Positions 33,244 to 42,226 of a stretch of 64,000 nt of DNA are shown piece after piece. The translations under genes and the position numbers were made by a program. The notes under the pieces are model-generated. The model saw nothing but the letters and a program-made list of their open reading frames with translations, had not been told where the DNA came from and ran no database searches. Source of the stretch: an uncultured Lachnospiraceae bacterium (GTDB taxonomy: Bacteria; Bacillota; Clostridia; Lachnospirales; Lachnospiraceae); assembly GCA_947650005.1 (NCBI GenBank), contig CANSTU010000005.1, positions 22,947 through 86,946 on the forward strand, in the 5' to 3' direction. Numbering within the stretch: the first letter of the stretch is position 1; each line of letters starts with the position of its first letter.

Positions 33244-34956
33244 GTCTTCCTCTGTGTAGAGGAAGTGGATTGAAATATGCTGCAGGATCCGGTTGAACCG
33301 CGGGTGAGGGTCTTCCTCTGTGTAGAGGAAGTGGATTGAAATGCCACTGGGAACGAAGGAAAAATGCGGGAGATGTCTTCCTCTGTGTAGAGGAAGTGGA
33401 TTGAAATTCACAGGAAGAAGGCCATATTCATTGGCATAGGCCGTCTTCCTCTGTGTAGAGGAAGTGGATTGAAATATGCCAGGATTTCGGGGAATGTTGC
33501 AGGGGATTACGTCTTCCTCTGTGTAGAGGAAGTGGATTGAAATTTTGGAAAACGGAAACTAGACAGGGATGAGACGGTCTTCCTCTGTGTAGAGGAAGTG
33601 GATTGAAATACATACGTTGAGGACAGCCGGCTGAGGATGGGGGTCTTCCTCTGTGTAGAGGAAGTGGATTGAAATTTAAATGGAATGTTTCGAAAATCAC
33701 CGATAATAGTCTTCCTCTGTGTAGAGGAAGTGGATTGAAATATTTTGACCGCCAAAAGAGCCATTGCGCCAAAATCGTCTTCCTCTGTGTAGAGGAAGTG
33801 GATTGAAATGTGATATATTTCGCTATATAGCTTGATGCACGGCTGTCTTCCTCTGTGTAGAGGAAGTGGATTGAAATAGGCCAATAACATCACCGTTTAT
33901 CAGTCCAGAAGGTCTTCCTCTGTGTAGAGGAAGTGGATTGAAATAATTAGTCGTGGGCTGGCTTCTCTGAAAGAAGAAGTCTTCCTCTGTGTAGAGGAAG
34001 TGGATTGAAATTCCCCAGAATGGGGAGCCAAACGTGAAGCATGGGTCTTCCTCTGTGTAGAGGAAGTGGATTGAAATTGCTCCTGCTGCCATAACAAGCT
34101 TCGTCAGTCTGGTCTTCCTCTGTGTAGAGGAAGTGGATTGAAATAGAGATGCAGACAGAATTAGGGAAGGAAATAGAGGTCTTCCTCTGTGTAGAGGAAG
34201 TGGATTGAAATAGCAAGGGCAACGGGACTAAGTGAAGCTGCTATATCGTCTTCCTCTGTGTAGAGGAAGTGGATTGAAATTTTAATGTGACGGCGTATTA
34301 ACCGGTTCGCATTGTCTTCCTCTGTGTAGAGGAAGTGGATTGAAATAAAATTCGGCAACCAGGATATAGACACGAAGAGGGTCTTCCTCTGTGTAGAGGA
34401 AGTGGATTGAAATATTCTTACTGTTACGCTTTGCAATCCGGCTGTTGCGTCTTCCTCTATGTAGAGGAAGTGGATTGAAATTTTGTAGAATGTAACATGC
34501 ATGCCGGTCGGATAATCGGTCTTCCTCTGTGTAGAGGAAGTGGATTGAAATTCCTATGTGGTGGTGAAATTCCCGGGGAAGGAAGTCTTCCTCTGTGTAG
34601 AGGAAGTGGATTGAAATTCTATATGTCACGTCCGACCGGCTCCATCCCGGGTACGTCTTCCTCTGTGTAGAGGAAGTGGATTGAAATACCATCGCTTCGT
34701 CGCCAATCTGGGCGGAAATTTCGTCTTCCTCTGTGTAGAGGAAGTGGATTGAAATGTACGATTCGCTCCCTTGCTTATACTTGACCTTTGTCTTCCTCTA
34801 TATAGAGAAAGTGGATTGAAATATCGTGGCTCTTGCCTTTTCACAGATGTTCAAACGTCTTCCTCTGCGTAGAGGAAGTGGATTGAAATGTGGTTGACTG
34901 TATACGTCAGAACACCACGAAGAGTCTTCCACTGTGAAGAGGAAATGGATTAAAAC
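33244..34956 (+). CRISPR. Type I-C CRISPR array, 26 repeats and 25 spacers
   Basis: 33-bp repeats begin GTCTTCCTC and end GTGGATTGAAAT; the inner CTTCCTCT/AGAGGAAG forms the hairpin. Repeat starts: 33244, 33310, 33375, 33443, 33511, 33577, 33643, 33709, 33777, 33845, 33912, 33979, 34045, 34112, 34179, 34248, 34314, 34381, 34449, 34519, 34585, 34655, 34723, 34790, 34857, 34924. Spacers are 32-37 bases. Repeat 19 (34449) has one base changed; repeats 24, 25 and above all 26 (ending AAAAC) are degenerate, the distal end. The array reads forward from cas2. Spacer targets were not identified. Confidence 0.96.
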
Positions 34957-35297
34957 GTCGGAAAAGTTACCTATACAGGCGCTTGCACAAGCCTTTCTAT
35001 ATTTAATGCAGAAAAGGGATAAAAGATCTCGCCATGTCCTTCTGTGATTTTTTACCAGCAGATAGGAGGTGAGAAATGCATTTGTGAAAGGGGAGTACCT
35101 TGTATTCCATTTTGGCTCATTTGCTATCAGAATCATAAACGCAGACATGGAGCAAATGATTATAAAATAGAACAAAAGTCCATGCAGTATGATTCCACAA
35201 CAAACTCAGAAATCGTTCGAAATTCTGGTTTACGTGTAGCATGCTTCCTGTTTTTCTAGCCTTTTTCTTCCGCATATGATAAATTAAAAAGTGTATA
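34957..35297. other. Non-coding stretch after the array
   Basis: About 340 bases. It contains an AGGAGGTGAGAA ribosome-like site before ATG 35079, but that frame stops after three codons (Met-His-Leu), and a 71-codon frame at 35044 has no family resemblance. No promoter, RNA gene or repeat was recognised. Confidence 0.6.
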
Positions 35298-35367
35298 GGT
35301 TGAAAAATGTCTTTGCAGCCATTTTTCAACCGTGATTTATGCCTGCTAAGGCAGGCATGGAGGGTTA
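35298..35367 (+). repeat. Form A hairpin-SD element (composite)
   Basis: GGTTGAAAAATG (35298-35309) pairs with CATTTTTCAACC (35320-35331), then GCCTGCTAAGGCAGGC and GGAGGGTTA. It stops just before a GTG at 35368 that could start a tiny leader peptide. Confidence 0.7.
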
Positions 35368-35400
35368 GTGGATATAGAGCAAGAAAGCGAGTTGAGATAA
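35368..35400 (+). CDS. Possible 10-residue leader peptide
   Basis: GTG at 35368 behind the element's GGAGG reads ten codons (MDIEQESELR) to TAA 35398-35400, which overlaps the ATG (35400) of the lipoprotein gene. The lipoprotein gene has no good ribosome site of its own, so translational coupling through this peptide is plausible. It is not proven. Confidence 0.45.
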   Translation: MDIEQESELR

Positions 35401-36344
35401 TGGCTGAAGTACGAAGAGAAAATAGGGTAAAGAGGTCTGGCCTTATATTGCTTATGGCATTTTGCCTTACGGCTTGTGATACTGGGGCAGGGCAAGAGAA
35501 AGACACCGCTGTGATACATATCCAGCCGGAAACCCTGGACAGGATTGAAAACGGTGAGACCGCTGAAACTTCACAGGGGGTTCAGGCATATGGCGTTGGA
35601 GAGCCAGAAACGGAAACAGCATTGGGCGCTGAGGAAAAAGGGGTGCCTGCCGCTGAGGAAACTTCAAATTCTATCGAAGGCAATGCACCTTCCCTGGAAC
35701 AGGCGGGTGAAAGGAATGGAATGCCCCAAATTTCCTATGAAATCCTGAGAAGTGCGCGGACGGATGATACAGGAGAAGAAGTTATCTTCGCAGAATATCC
35801 AAGGATTTCAGTGGCGGGGGACGATTATGAGGCTTTGTCTGCTGCGCTCGCTTCCATTAGCCAGGAATGGCAGGCGGGCAGTGAAGCGCTTCTGGAGAAC
35901 GAAGAGGAACGGGCAAGGGAATACAGGGAATCCATTGATCCGTCCTTGCTTTTTTCCCGGGAGGTGGCAGTGGACATTACCAGATGCGATTCGGATATTG
36001 TGAGTATCGTTATTGGCTGTATGGAAGAGATAGGAGGCCCCCATCCCAATTATGCTACCTGCGCTTATAACCTGAATGCGAAAACTGGAGAACTGCTGCA
36101 TCTGTCGGATGTGATGTCCGTTGATGAAATGCTTAAGGAAACCATCAGAATGCAGCTGTATGCAAACTATCCGGAACTAGAGTTTGATGATGCTTTGTTG
36201 CGGCAGGAGATTGCGGAAAATTTGGAAAATCAAACCGTGGATTGGTATTTTTGGGAGGGGCGGATAAGCATTGCATTCAGAGAGGGATCTTTCGGATTTG
36301 GGCATGCAGAGGGAAGTCTTGGCGTATTGCTTCCTCTCGGATAA
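35400..36344 (+). CDS. Lipoprotein with DUF4163/DUF3298 (RsiV-like) domain
   Basis: 314 residues. A short signal (RSGLILLMAFCLTAC, lipobox LTAC) anchors it outside the membrane; an acidic linker of about 90 residues follows. The rest matches the RsiV/PdaC extracellular pattern: MPQISYEILRS, FAEYPRIS, and GGPHPNYATCAYNLNAKTGEL, LSDVMSVDEMLKE. In RsiV this domain binds lysozyme; in others it is of unknown use. The ATG is TAATG-coupled to a 10-codon frame. No anti-sigma transmembrane helix or sigma gene is seen next to it. Confidence 0.75.
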   Translation: MAEVRRENRVKRSGLILLMAFCLTACDTGAGQEKDTAVIHIQPETLDRIENGETAETSQGVQAYGVGEPETETALGAEEKGVPAAEETSNSIEGNAPSLEQAGERNGMPQISYEILRSARTDDTGEEVIFAEYPRISVAGDDYEALSAALASISQEWQAGSEALLENEEERAREYRESIDPSLLFSREVAVDITRCDSDIVSIVIGCMEEIGGPHPNYATCAYNLNAKTGELLHLSDVMSVDEMLKETIRMQLYANYPELEFDDALLRQEIAENLENQTVDWYFWEGRISIAFREGSFGFGHAEGSLGVLLPLG

Positions 36345-36390
36345 AAACTTTGCCAAACATAGTCAAAATTGAGAAAGGGGAAAAACGGAT

Positions 36391-37440
36391 ATGAAAATAT
36401 TGTTGATCGGAGGTACAGGGACGATCAGTATGGCCATTACACAAAAACTTCTGGAGAATGGTCATGAGGTGTATCTCGTAAATAGAGGAAACCGGAATGC
36501 CGGCCTGGCGGCGCAGCTTTCCGACGGATCATGGAACCGGCCAAAGGAAATCCGGGTAGATATTGCGGATGAGAACGAGGCAGCAAAACAATTGGACGGA
36601 CTTGTATTTGATGCGGCGGCGGATTTTATCGCTTTTAAGAAAGGACAGCTGGAACGGGATTATCGATTGTTTCGGGGGAAAATAAAGCAATTTATATTCA
36701 TCAGCTCTGCTGCGGCTTACCAAAAGCCTGTTTTGGACTACAGGATCACGGAGAGCACGCCGCAGGCGAATCCCTATTGGGCTTATGCCAGGGACAAGAT
36801 CGCCTGCGAAGAATATCTGCGCGGATTGTATCAAGACGAGGGATTCCCAATAACGATCGTGCGTCCGAGCCATACCTTTGACGAGCGTTCTGTCCCTGTG
36901 GGGATACATGGCAAATGCGGGAGCTGGCAAGTTTTGAAACGTATGATGGAGGGAAAGCCAGTTATCATCCATGGGGACGGGACATCTCTGTGGACGATGA
37001 CTCATAACAGCGATTTCGCAGCTGGTTTTATCGGGCTTCTTGGCAATTCCCATGCGCTGGGACAGGCAGTGCAGATCATGTCTCCTGAAAGTATGACATG
37101 GAATCAGATTTACGGGGTGATCGCGGACGAGCTGGGCGTGGCGTTGCACGCGGTTCATATTTCTTCAGAATTTCTGGCGGCCGCAGGCGGAAATCTGTAT
37201 GATTTTACCGGTTCCCTGTTGGGAGACAAGGCGAATTCGGTGGTATTCGATGTGGAGAAATTAAGACGCTTAGTTCCGTCCTGGATGCCCCAGAAGACGA
37301 TGGATGAGGGATTGCGCGAGACGGTGCGCCATGTGAAAAATACACCGGCGCTGCACCATGAGGATCCGGAATTTGACGCCTGGTGTGACAAGGTGATTGA
37401 GAAGAGAAAAGCCGTTCTTGACAGCCTGGGGAAGGCATGA
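36391..37440 (+). CDS. NAD-dependent epimerase/dehydratase (extended SDR)
   Basis: 349 residues. The Rossmann start MKILLIGGTGTISMAITQKL gives a nucleotide-binding loop GGTGTIS; the SDR active site is YWAYARDKIACEE (Tyr-x3-Lys) at about 131-138 after FISSAAAYQKP. The C-terminal half has the extended-SDR features WQVLKRM and HGDGTSLWTMTHNSDFA. Its substrate is probably a sugar nucleotide or flavin-like small molecule, not determined. RBS AGAAAGGGG precedes the ATG. It is followed by a terminator, so it is probably monocistronic or the end of the short unit with the lipoprotein. Confidence 0.85.
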   Translation: MKILLIGGTGTISMAITQKLLENGHEVYLVNRGNRNAGLAAQLSDGSWNRPKEIRVDIADENEAAKQLDGLVFDAAADFIAFKKGQLERDYRLFRGKIKQFIFISSAAAYQKPVLDYRITESTPQANPYWAYARDKIACEEYLRGLYQDEGFPITIVRPSHTFDERSVPVGIHGKCGSWQVLKRMMEGKPVIIHGDGTSLWTMTHNSDFAAGFIGLLGNSHALGQAVQIMSPESMTWNQIYGVIADELGVALHAVHISSEFLAAAGGNLYDFTGSLLGDKANSVVFDVEKLRRLVPSWMPQKTMDEGLRETVRHVKNTPALHHEDPEFDAWCDKVIEKRKAVLDSLGKA

Positions 37441-37612
37441 TACACTGAGTGCACCAATTACTGAACCAAAGAGATACAGATGTGGCATCCGGTTTTGCGC
37501 GCACTTCGCCGCGTAGGATCAGGAGGATGGGAGCCCGAATGGGTTTACCGCCGCAGATGAAAGTCTGCCGCCGAGATAGGCGGTGGATACGATATGAGAA
37601 AACGAAATCAGG

Positions 37613-37650
37613 TGACCTGTCTGCCAGCTTCTGGCAGGGGGGTCATTTTT
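37613..37650 (+). terminator. Intrinsic terminator after the SDR gene
   Basis: TGACC(37613)...CTGCCAG-CTT-CTGGCAG...GGTCA, followed by TTTTTGT. A strong stem and T run. It lies 173 bases after the SDR stop. Confidence 0.8.
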
Positions 37651-37689
37651 GTATTTTAAGAAAAATAAAATTTTAATCTCTCTGATGGG

Positions 37690-37946
37690 TACGCGTGCCA
37701 AAGCGCATGGATAGGAACAAAGATCGAAGATTTAAATGGTTAGCCTCCTGATTAGAGTGCGCGTCTTGCACGAACGGCAGAAGGGGCGAAAAAATGCGCT
37801 TTTACGGGCAACGATCGCCTCCTTTCCTCGTTTTGAGTGCCCGGTCAATCGAGATGATGGGATCAAAAGAGAATAAAATGGGGCGGGAAGGACATAATTC
37901 CGCGGATTTCATTGGGGCCGTCCGTGACGGTAGATTGAGAGGAGAA
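37690..37946 (+). repeat. Cluster of three hairpin-SD elements
   Basis: A form A-like copy at 37690-37718 (GCGTGCCAAAGCGCATGGATAGGAA), a form A-like copy at 37757-37793 ending at an ATG 37794, and a form B copy at 37917-37946 (CCGTC-CGT-GACGG, AGATTGAGAGGAGAA) ending at ATG 37947. The last decides the start of the next gene. The 250-base stretch has no other feature. Confidence 0.65.
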
Positions 37947-39536
37947 ATGGGAAAAAGAAAGTGTAAGAGGCGGATAAGAGGGGAACAATTTCCAGACAAA
38001 AGAGGGAAGTCCCTCCGGACTTCAGGGAACCTACAATTTTTTTCTGCCTTTTTGGGGATTTTGCTATGTATTGTGTCTGGGCTGTGCGGTGTGGGCATGC
38101 GAAGCCAGGCAAAGGAGCGCAGGGCGGAGTTGGTTGAGAATCGATATCTGCAATCATCTGCCCGGGAATTCGTCCTGCCGCATGACGGCTTTTCCGGAGA
38201 AGGAAGCCTCCAGAAGTTCCTGAATGGAGGGAAAAGGGAGGGAACATCCTTCAGGATTTTTCGCGGTATGGCAGAAGAGCGGGAATGGAGGGCAGAAGAA
38301 TTCACGAGGGGAAAAGCGGTTTTTGTGCTGGAGGCATTCGACGACGGAGCGGGGCTCCCGGAAAGCCCCTATTCCTTTGACGGTGGAAAAACCTGGACGG
38401 CTGATTCGGAATACGAGGTGACGGAAAACGGCATATACGAAGCCCGGGCAAGAGATGCCCTGGGGAATATGACAAAAGTTAAAATTGTGGTGGATAAGAT
38501 CGATAATGAGGCGCCGGAGGTGGATTTTGCCATGGAGCCGGATCCCTGGTATAAAGGAAAGGCAGTAGTAAAGGTTCTGGCAACGGATGTGGACGCAGGG
38601 CTGGCGGATCGGGCATACTCTTTTGATGGAGGGAAGACGTGGCAGTTCTATGGGCAGATTGTGGTAAAGGAACCGGGTGAAATCCGGGTTATGGTGCGTG
38701 ACGCGGTGGGAAACGAGAGGGAGGCTTCTTATCTGGCGGTGAGAAGCCAGGGAGAAGGTGCAGGAGACCGGGAAAATGAGAGGGAAGCTGGAATGAAACC
38801 AGAAGGGGAAGCTGAAGAAAAGAGGGAGGGAAAAGAGGAAGAAGACATCATAGATCCTTTAGAAGAAGCTTTGGCGAAACGGAGTGTGGAGGATTCATCA
38901 AGGCACGGCGGATCGGAACCGAGCGGTAAAGAAGAAAAGGCTGCTTCGGATAAGGAAGGGAAACGAGATGGAACAGACAGCCTTCTGGAGGAAGGAACAG
39001 AGCAGGGGATGAAAGAAGGAGAAGCGGATGATCCGTATGGGCAGGAAGAAGTCTATGGATGGATACATCGCAATAAACTGGAAGAGTATCTATCCCATCC
39101 GGACGGGCTGGAGGCAGAACGGATGGCCTTGGGGATTTATCTGCTAGAAAAACTTTTACTGGGCAAATTTTTCCGCGCCACAATCGGAAGCCTCCTTCTG
39201 TCGATTACGGCCTTAGCGGCGCTCCTTTCTCTGGGAAGCGGTATTCTGTACCTTTTTTATATGAGAGTGCGAATTTATAACTTTGACGGCAGAGAAAAAT
39301 ATATCTATCTGGGAAGCGTGCTGCTGCGCGAGAATCCACAGCATTTGTATGTTCGGATTCCGGAGAGCATGTGGGAGGAGGCAGTGACGGATGAATATCG
39401 GCTTTGCCCGGCATGGCTTGCAGTTACGTTCCGGTGCGGCCAGGGCCTTTTGGTGGAAACAGTTCCGGACGGCCGCTGTGCTTCTGTGCAAATCTCCGGA
39501 CGTATGGAGTGTAGCCTGAGAAAAACATGGACATAA
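37947..39536 (+). CDS. Membrane protein with two Ig-like domains
   Basis: 529 residues from ATG 37947; the frame is open upstream to 37794, but those codons run through a hairpin element. A first membrane helix (FFSAFLGILLCIVSGLCGVG) is followed by two similar Ig-like repeats, each with YSFDGGKTW (about residues 140 and 227), as in bacterial Ig-like (Big) domains of surface proteins. An acidic, Glu-rich linker of about 130 residues follows, then a second helix (LLLSITALAALLSLGSGILYLF) and a cytoplasmic tail of about 100 residues. It could link outside sensing to the inside. Function is unknown. Confidence 0.7.
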   Translation: MGKRKCKRRIRGEQFPDKRGKSLRTSGNLQFFSAFLGILLCIVSGLCGVGMRSQAKERRAELVENRYLQSSAREFVLPHDGFSGEGSLQKFLNGGKREGTSFRIFRGMAEEREWRAEEFTRGKAVFVLEAFDDGAGLPESPYSFDGGKTWTADSEYEVTENGIYEARARDALGNMTKVKIVVDKIDNEAPEVDFAMEPDPWYKGKAVVKVLATDVDAGLADRAYSFDGGKTWQFYGQIVVKEPGEIRVMVRDAVGNEREASYLAVRSQGEGAGDRENEREAGMKPEGEAEEKREGKEEEDIIDPLEEALAKRSVEDSSRHGGSEPSGKEEKAASDKEGKRDGTDSLLEEGTEQGMKEGEADDPYGQEEVYGWIHRNKLEEYLSHPDGLEAERMALGIYLLEKLLLGKFFRATIGSLLLSITALAALLSLGSGILYLFYMRVRIYNFDGREKYIYLGSVLLRENPQHLYVRIPESMWEEAVTDEYRLCPAWLAVTFRCGQGLLVETVPDGRCASVQISGRMECSLRKTWT

Positions 39537-39596
39537 AAGGAAGAATCTGTTACCATCTAGGGAGTAAAACCGATTAGGCGGGGATGGACATTTTAA

Positions 39597-39627
39597 GTTC
39601 GCGCCTTCCACGCAGATGGGAGCAAAA
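39597..39627 (+). repeat. Form A-like hairpin-SD element before hisC
   Basis: GCGCCTTCCACGC then AGATGGGAGCAAAA and ATG 39628, matching the element before 12194. An ATG at 39616 overlaps the ribosome site and is not the start. Confidence 0.55.
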
Positions 39628-40716
39628 ATGAAAGAGGAAATCCAAATAAGGGAATGGGAGAAACGGGTACGGCGTGTGGTTCCCTATACGCCCGGAGAAC
39701 AGCCCAAGCGTCAGGATATAATTAAACTCAATACCAACGAATGCCCCTATCCGCCGTCGCCCCTGGTAAAGCGGCTGGCCGCGGAATACAGGACGGATCC
39801 GCTGCGTCTATATCCGGATCCGGATGCTTCTGAATTGGTACAGGAGATTGCCGGCTATCTGGGGGTGGGCGAGGAACAGGTTTTTGTGGGAGTGGGTTCG
39901 GATGACGTACTCGCCATGGCGTTTCTGGCGTTCTTTAATTCCACCAAGCCGATCCTGTTTCCGGATATCACGTATTCCTTCTATGATGTATGGGCAGAGC
40001 TGTTCCGGATTCCCTATCGCCGGCCGAAGCTTGACGGGACATTCCGGCTGGTGAAGGAAGATTACCTGGCAGAAAACGGGGGAATCGTGATTGCCAATCC
40101 AAACGCGCCTACGGGAGTGGAGGAGGAACCGGAACTGATAGAGGAGATCGTGGCCAGGAATCCGGACTCCCTGGTGATCATCGATGAAGCCTATGTGGAT
40201 TTCGGCGCCAGAAGCGCGCTTCCCCTTGTGAACCGGTATGAAAATGTGCTGGTGGTACAGACCTTTTCCAAGTCCCGTGCCATGGCTGGCATGCGGATCG
40301 GTTTTGCCGTGGGCAGCAAGAAGGCGATCGGTTATCTGAAGGATGTGAAATTTTCCTTCAATTCCTATACCATGAATGCTCCTTCCATTGCCTGGGGGGC
40401 GGCAAGCATCCGGGATGAGGATTACTTTAGAGAAACGGTGGGCAGGATCGTTGCCACCAGGGAGCGGACGAAGAAGGAGCTGCTTAGACTGGGGTTTACT
40501 TTCCCGGATTCCAGAACCAACTTCATCTTTGCGTCCCATTCTTCGATCCCTGCCCGAGAGCTGTTTGAAGCGTTGAAGGAGGAAGGGATTTATGTCCGTT
40601 ATTTTGATCGGCCCAGGATTGACAATTATGTGCGTATCACCATCGGTACGGACGAGCAGATGGATAGGATGATTTCATTCCTTGAGAGGTATATCGGTAT
40701 AAAAAGGGACATGTAA
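39628..40716 (+). CDS. hisC: Histidinol-phosphate aminotransferase
   Basis: 362 residues. PLP-enzyme marks of the HisC family: IKLNTNECPYPPSP, YPDPDASELV, VGVGSDDVLAMAFLAFFN, IANPNAPTG, IIDEAYVDFG and QTFSKSRAMAGMRIGFA with the Schiff-base Lys. It converts imidazole acetol-phosphate to histidinol-phosphate. It stands alone here, away from other his genes, so it could also use other substrates (aromatic or cobalamin-type aminotransferases look similar). The ATG is set by the hairpin element. Confidence 0.88.
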   Translation: MKEEIQIREWEKRVRRVVPYTPGEQPKRQDIIKLNTNECPYPPSPLVKRLAAEYRTDPLRLYPDPDASELVQEIAGYLGVGEEQVFVGVGSDDVLAMAFLAFFNSTKPILFPDITYSFYDVWAELFRIPYRRPKLDGTFRLVKEDYLAENGGIVIANPNAPTGVEEEPELIEEIVARNPDSLVIIDEAYVDFGARSALPLVNRYENVLVVQTFSKSRAMAGMRIGFAVGSKKAIGYLKDVKFSFNSYTMNAPSIAWGAASIRDEDYFRETVGRIVATRERTKKELLRLGFTFPDSRTNFIFASHSSIPARELFEALKEEGIYVRYFDRPRIDNYVRITIGTDEQMDRMISFLERYIGIKRDM

Positions 40717-40790
40717 ATGTTGGGCTGTTTGGCCCTGATGGAGCGCCGCTATCGGTGTATGAATATTTAGAGAATCGGAGGTTTGTTTTT

Positions 40791-41291
40791 ATGGATTCAT
40801 TAGCGTTATGGTTTGCAGAAACTCTCGGGCAGTATGTCTCCGGGGAGGCGGTGATCTTCCTGATTTCCATGATCCCCATTTTGGAGCTGCGCGGCGGCCT
40901 GCTGGTCGCCTGGTCCATCGGCGTTCCTATTATGAAGGCGATCCCCATATGTATCGTGGGGAACATCATCCCTATTCCCTTTATCCTCCTGTTTATTAAA
41001 AAGATATTCAAGTGGATGAAGAGATTTTCCGTTTTTAAGGGGTTGGTGGGCAGGATGGAAGAGCGCGCCATGAAGAAAAGCGATTCGATTAAAAAGTATG
41101 AATTTGTGGGACTGATGCTGTTTGTGGGAGTCCCGCTGCCCGGTACGGGAGCCTGGACGGGTTCCCTGATTGCGGCGCTCCTGGATGTGGATCTGAAGAA
41201 GGCGGTGGTGGCGGAACTTCTGGGTATTGCGATCGCCACGTTTATCGTGTCCATTCTAAGCTACGGGCTTTTGGGGAGCATCGTAGGTTAA
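40791..41291 (+). CDS. Small multidrug export protein family (COG2426) membrane protein
   Basis: 166 residues. It starts at ATG 40791 behind CGGAGG (an ATG 12 codons upstream lacks one). Features are VIFLISMIPILELRGGLLVAWS, NIIPIPFILLFIKKIF and GVPLPGTGAWTGSLIAALLDVDLKKAV, the signature of the small multi-drug export protein family, with about four or five membrane helices. Whether it exports drugs is not established. It is 74 bases after hisC. Confidence 0.87.
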   Translation: MDSLALWFAETLGQYVSGEAVIFLISMIPILELRGGLLVAWSIGVPIMKAIPICIVGNIIPIPFILLFIKKIFKWMKRFSVFKGLVGRMEERAMKKSDSIKKYEFVGLMLFVGVPLPGTGAWTGSLIAALLDVDLKKAVVAELLGIAIATFIVSILSYGLLGSIVG

Positions 41292-41352
41292 TGTCAGTTG
41301 CCTCGCCTGGGTAAGGCTCTCCAGGAAAATCCGGGCGAAAAAGGAGGCCATC

Positions 41353-42135
41353 ATGGAGGCATATACGCAGTTCGCACAGGTTTACGACAGATTTATGGAC
41401 AATGTGCCGTATGGGGAATGGGCGGACTTTTATCTGAAAATACTGAAAGAGTCCGGGATCAGGGATGGCATCCTTCTGGATCTGGGATGCGGCACCGGCG
41501 TGGTGACGGAGCTGCTGGCAGGACAGGGATATGATATGATCGGCGTGGACAGCTCGGAGGAAATGCTTCGGGCTGCGATGGAAAAGAAGGAGCGGCGAAA
41601 CGGTTCTGTGCCGGATATTCTCTACCTCGAGCAGGACATGCGGGAGTTTGAGCTATATGGAACCGTCCGCGGGATTCTCTGCGTGTGTGACAGCCTGAAT
41701 TATTTGTTGGAAGAAAGGGAGATCCTGCAGACCTTTCGGCTGGTGGATAACTATTTGGATCCGGGCGGCCTGTTTCTATTCGATTTCAATACGCCGTATA
41801 AGTACGGGACGCTGATTGGTGAGGATACCATAGCGGAAAACCGGGAGGACTGCAGCTTTATCTGGGAAAACTATTACGATGAAGAACGGCAGATCAATGA
41901 ATATGAGCTGACCGTTTTTATCAGGCAGCAGGAGAGCGGTTTGTTTTCCCGATTTACGGAATACCATTATCAAAAAGGCTACACCCTGCCTGTGATCCGT
42001 AACCTGGTGGAACAAAGCGGTTTGGAGTTTGTCATGGCGTTGGACGGAGATACCTTTACTGAGGTGGCGGAATCCAGCGGGCGGATATTCTGCGTCGCCA
42101 GGGAGTGCAAAAAAGAGAAAACGCAGTCAGGCTGA
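41353..42135 (+). CDS. SAM-dependent methyltransferase (class I)
   Basis: 260 residues. The AdoMet-binding start is clear: YAQFAQVYDRFMDNVPYG then ILLDLGCGTGVVTELLAGQG (motif I) and VDSSEEMLRAA, DILYLEQDMREF and CVCDSLNYLL (motif IV). It is the SAM methyltransferase subtype common in Clostridia next to hslO. The ribosome site AAGGAGG fixes the start. The substrate is unknown. Confidence 0.9.
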   Translation: MEAYTQFAQVYDRFMDNVPYGEWADFYLKILKESGIRDGILLDLGCGTGVVTELLAGQGYDMIGVDSSEEMLRAAMEKKERRNGSVPDILYLEQDMREFELYGTVRGILCVCDSLNYLLEEREILQTFRLVDNYLDPGGLFLFDFNTPYKYGTLIGEDTIAENREDCSFIWENYYDEERQINEYELTVFIRQQESGLFSRFTEYHYQKGYTLPVIRNLVEQSGLEFVMALDGDTFTEVAESSGRIFCVARECKKEKTQSG

Positions 42136-42163
42136 CCCCAAAAACGGGGAAGGAATGAAAGTG

Positions 42164-42226
42164 GCTTGTTATCCATTTTCAACCCTGAATTTATACCCGC
42201 TAAAGCGGGCAGGAAGGTTAAACGAA
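42164..42226 (+). repeat. Form A hairpin-SD element (composite, decayed first arm)
   Basis: A degenerate ATCCATTTTCAACC arm, then CCCGC-TAAA-GCGGG (42196-42209) and AGGAAGG before the hslO ATG 42227. Confidence 0.7.

Noticed and set aside
33148..34844. Minus-strand frames encoding repeated FNPLPLHRGR and FQSTSSTQRKT-like proteins
   Set aside because: They are the CRISPR repeats read in reverse; the regular 65-70-base period explains the periodic peptides.
35044..35259. 71-codon plus-strand frame after the CRISPR array
   Set aside because: The start lies before its ribosome-like site, the protein resembles nothing and the site itself leads to a three-codon frame.
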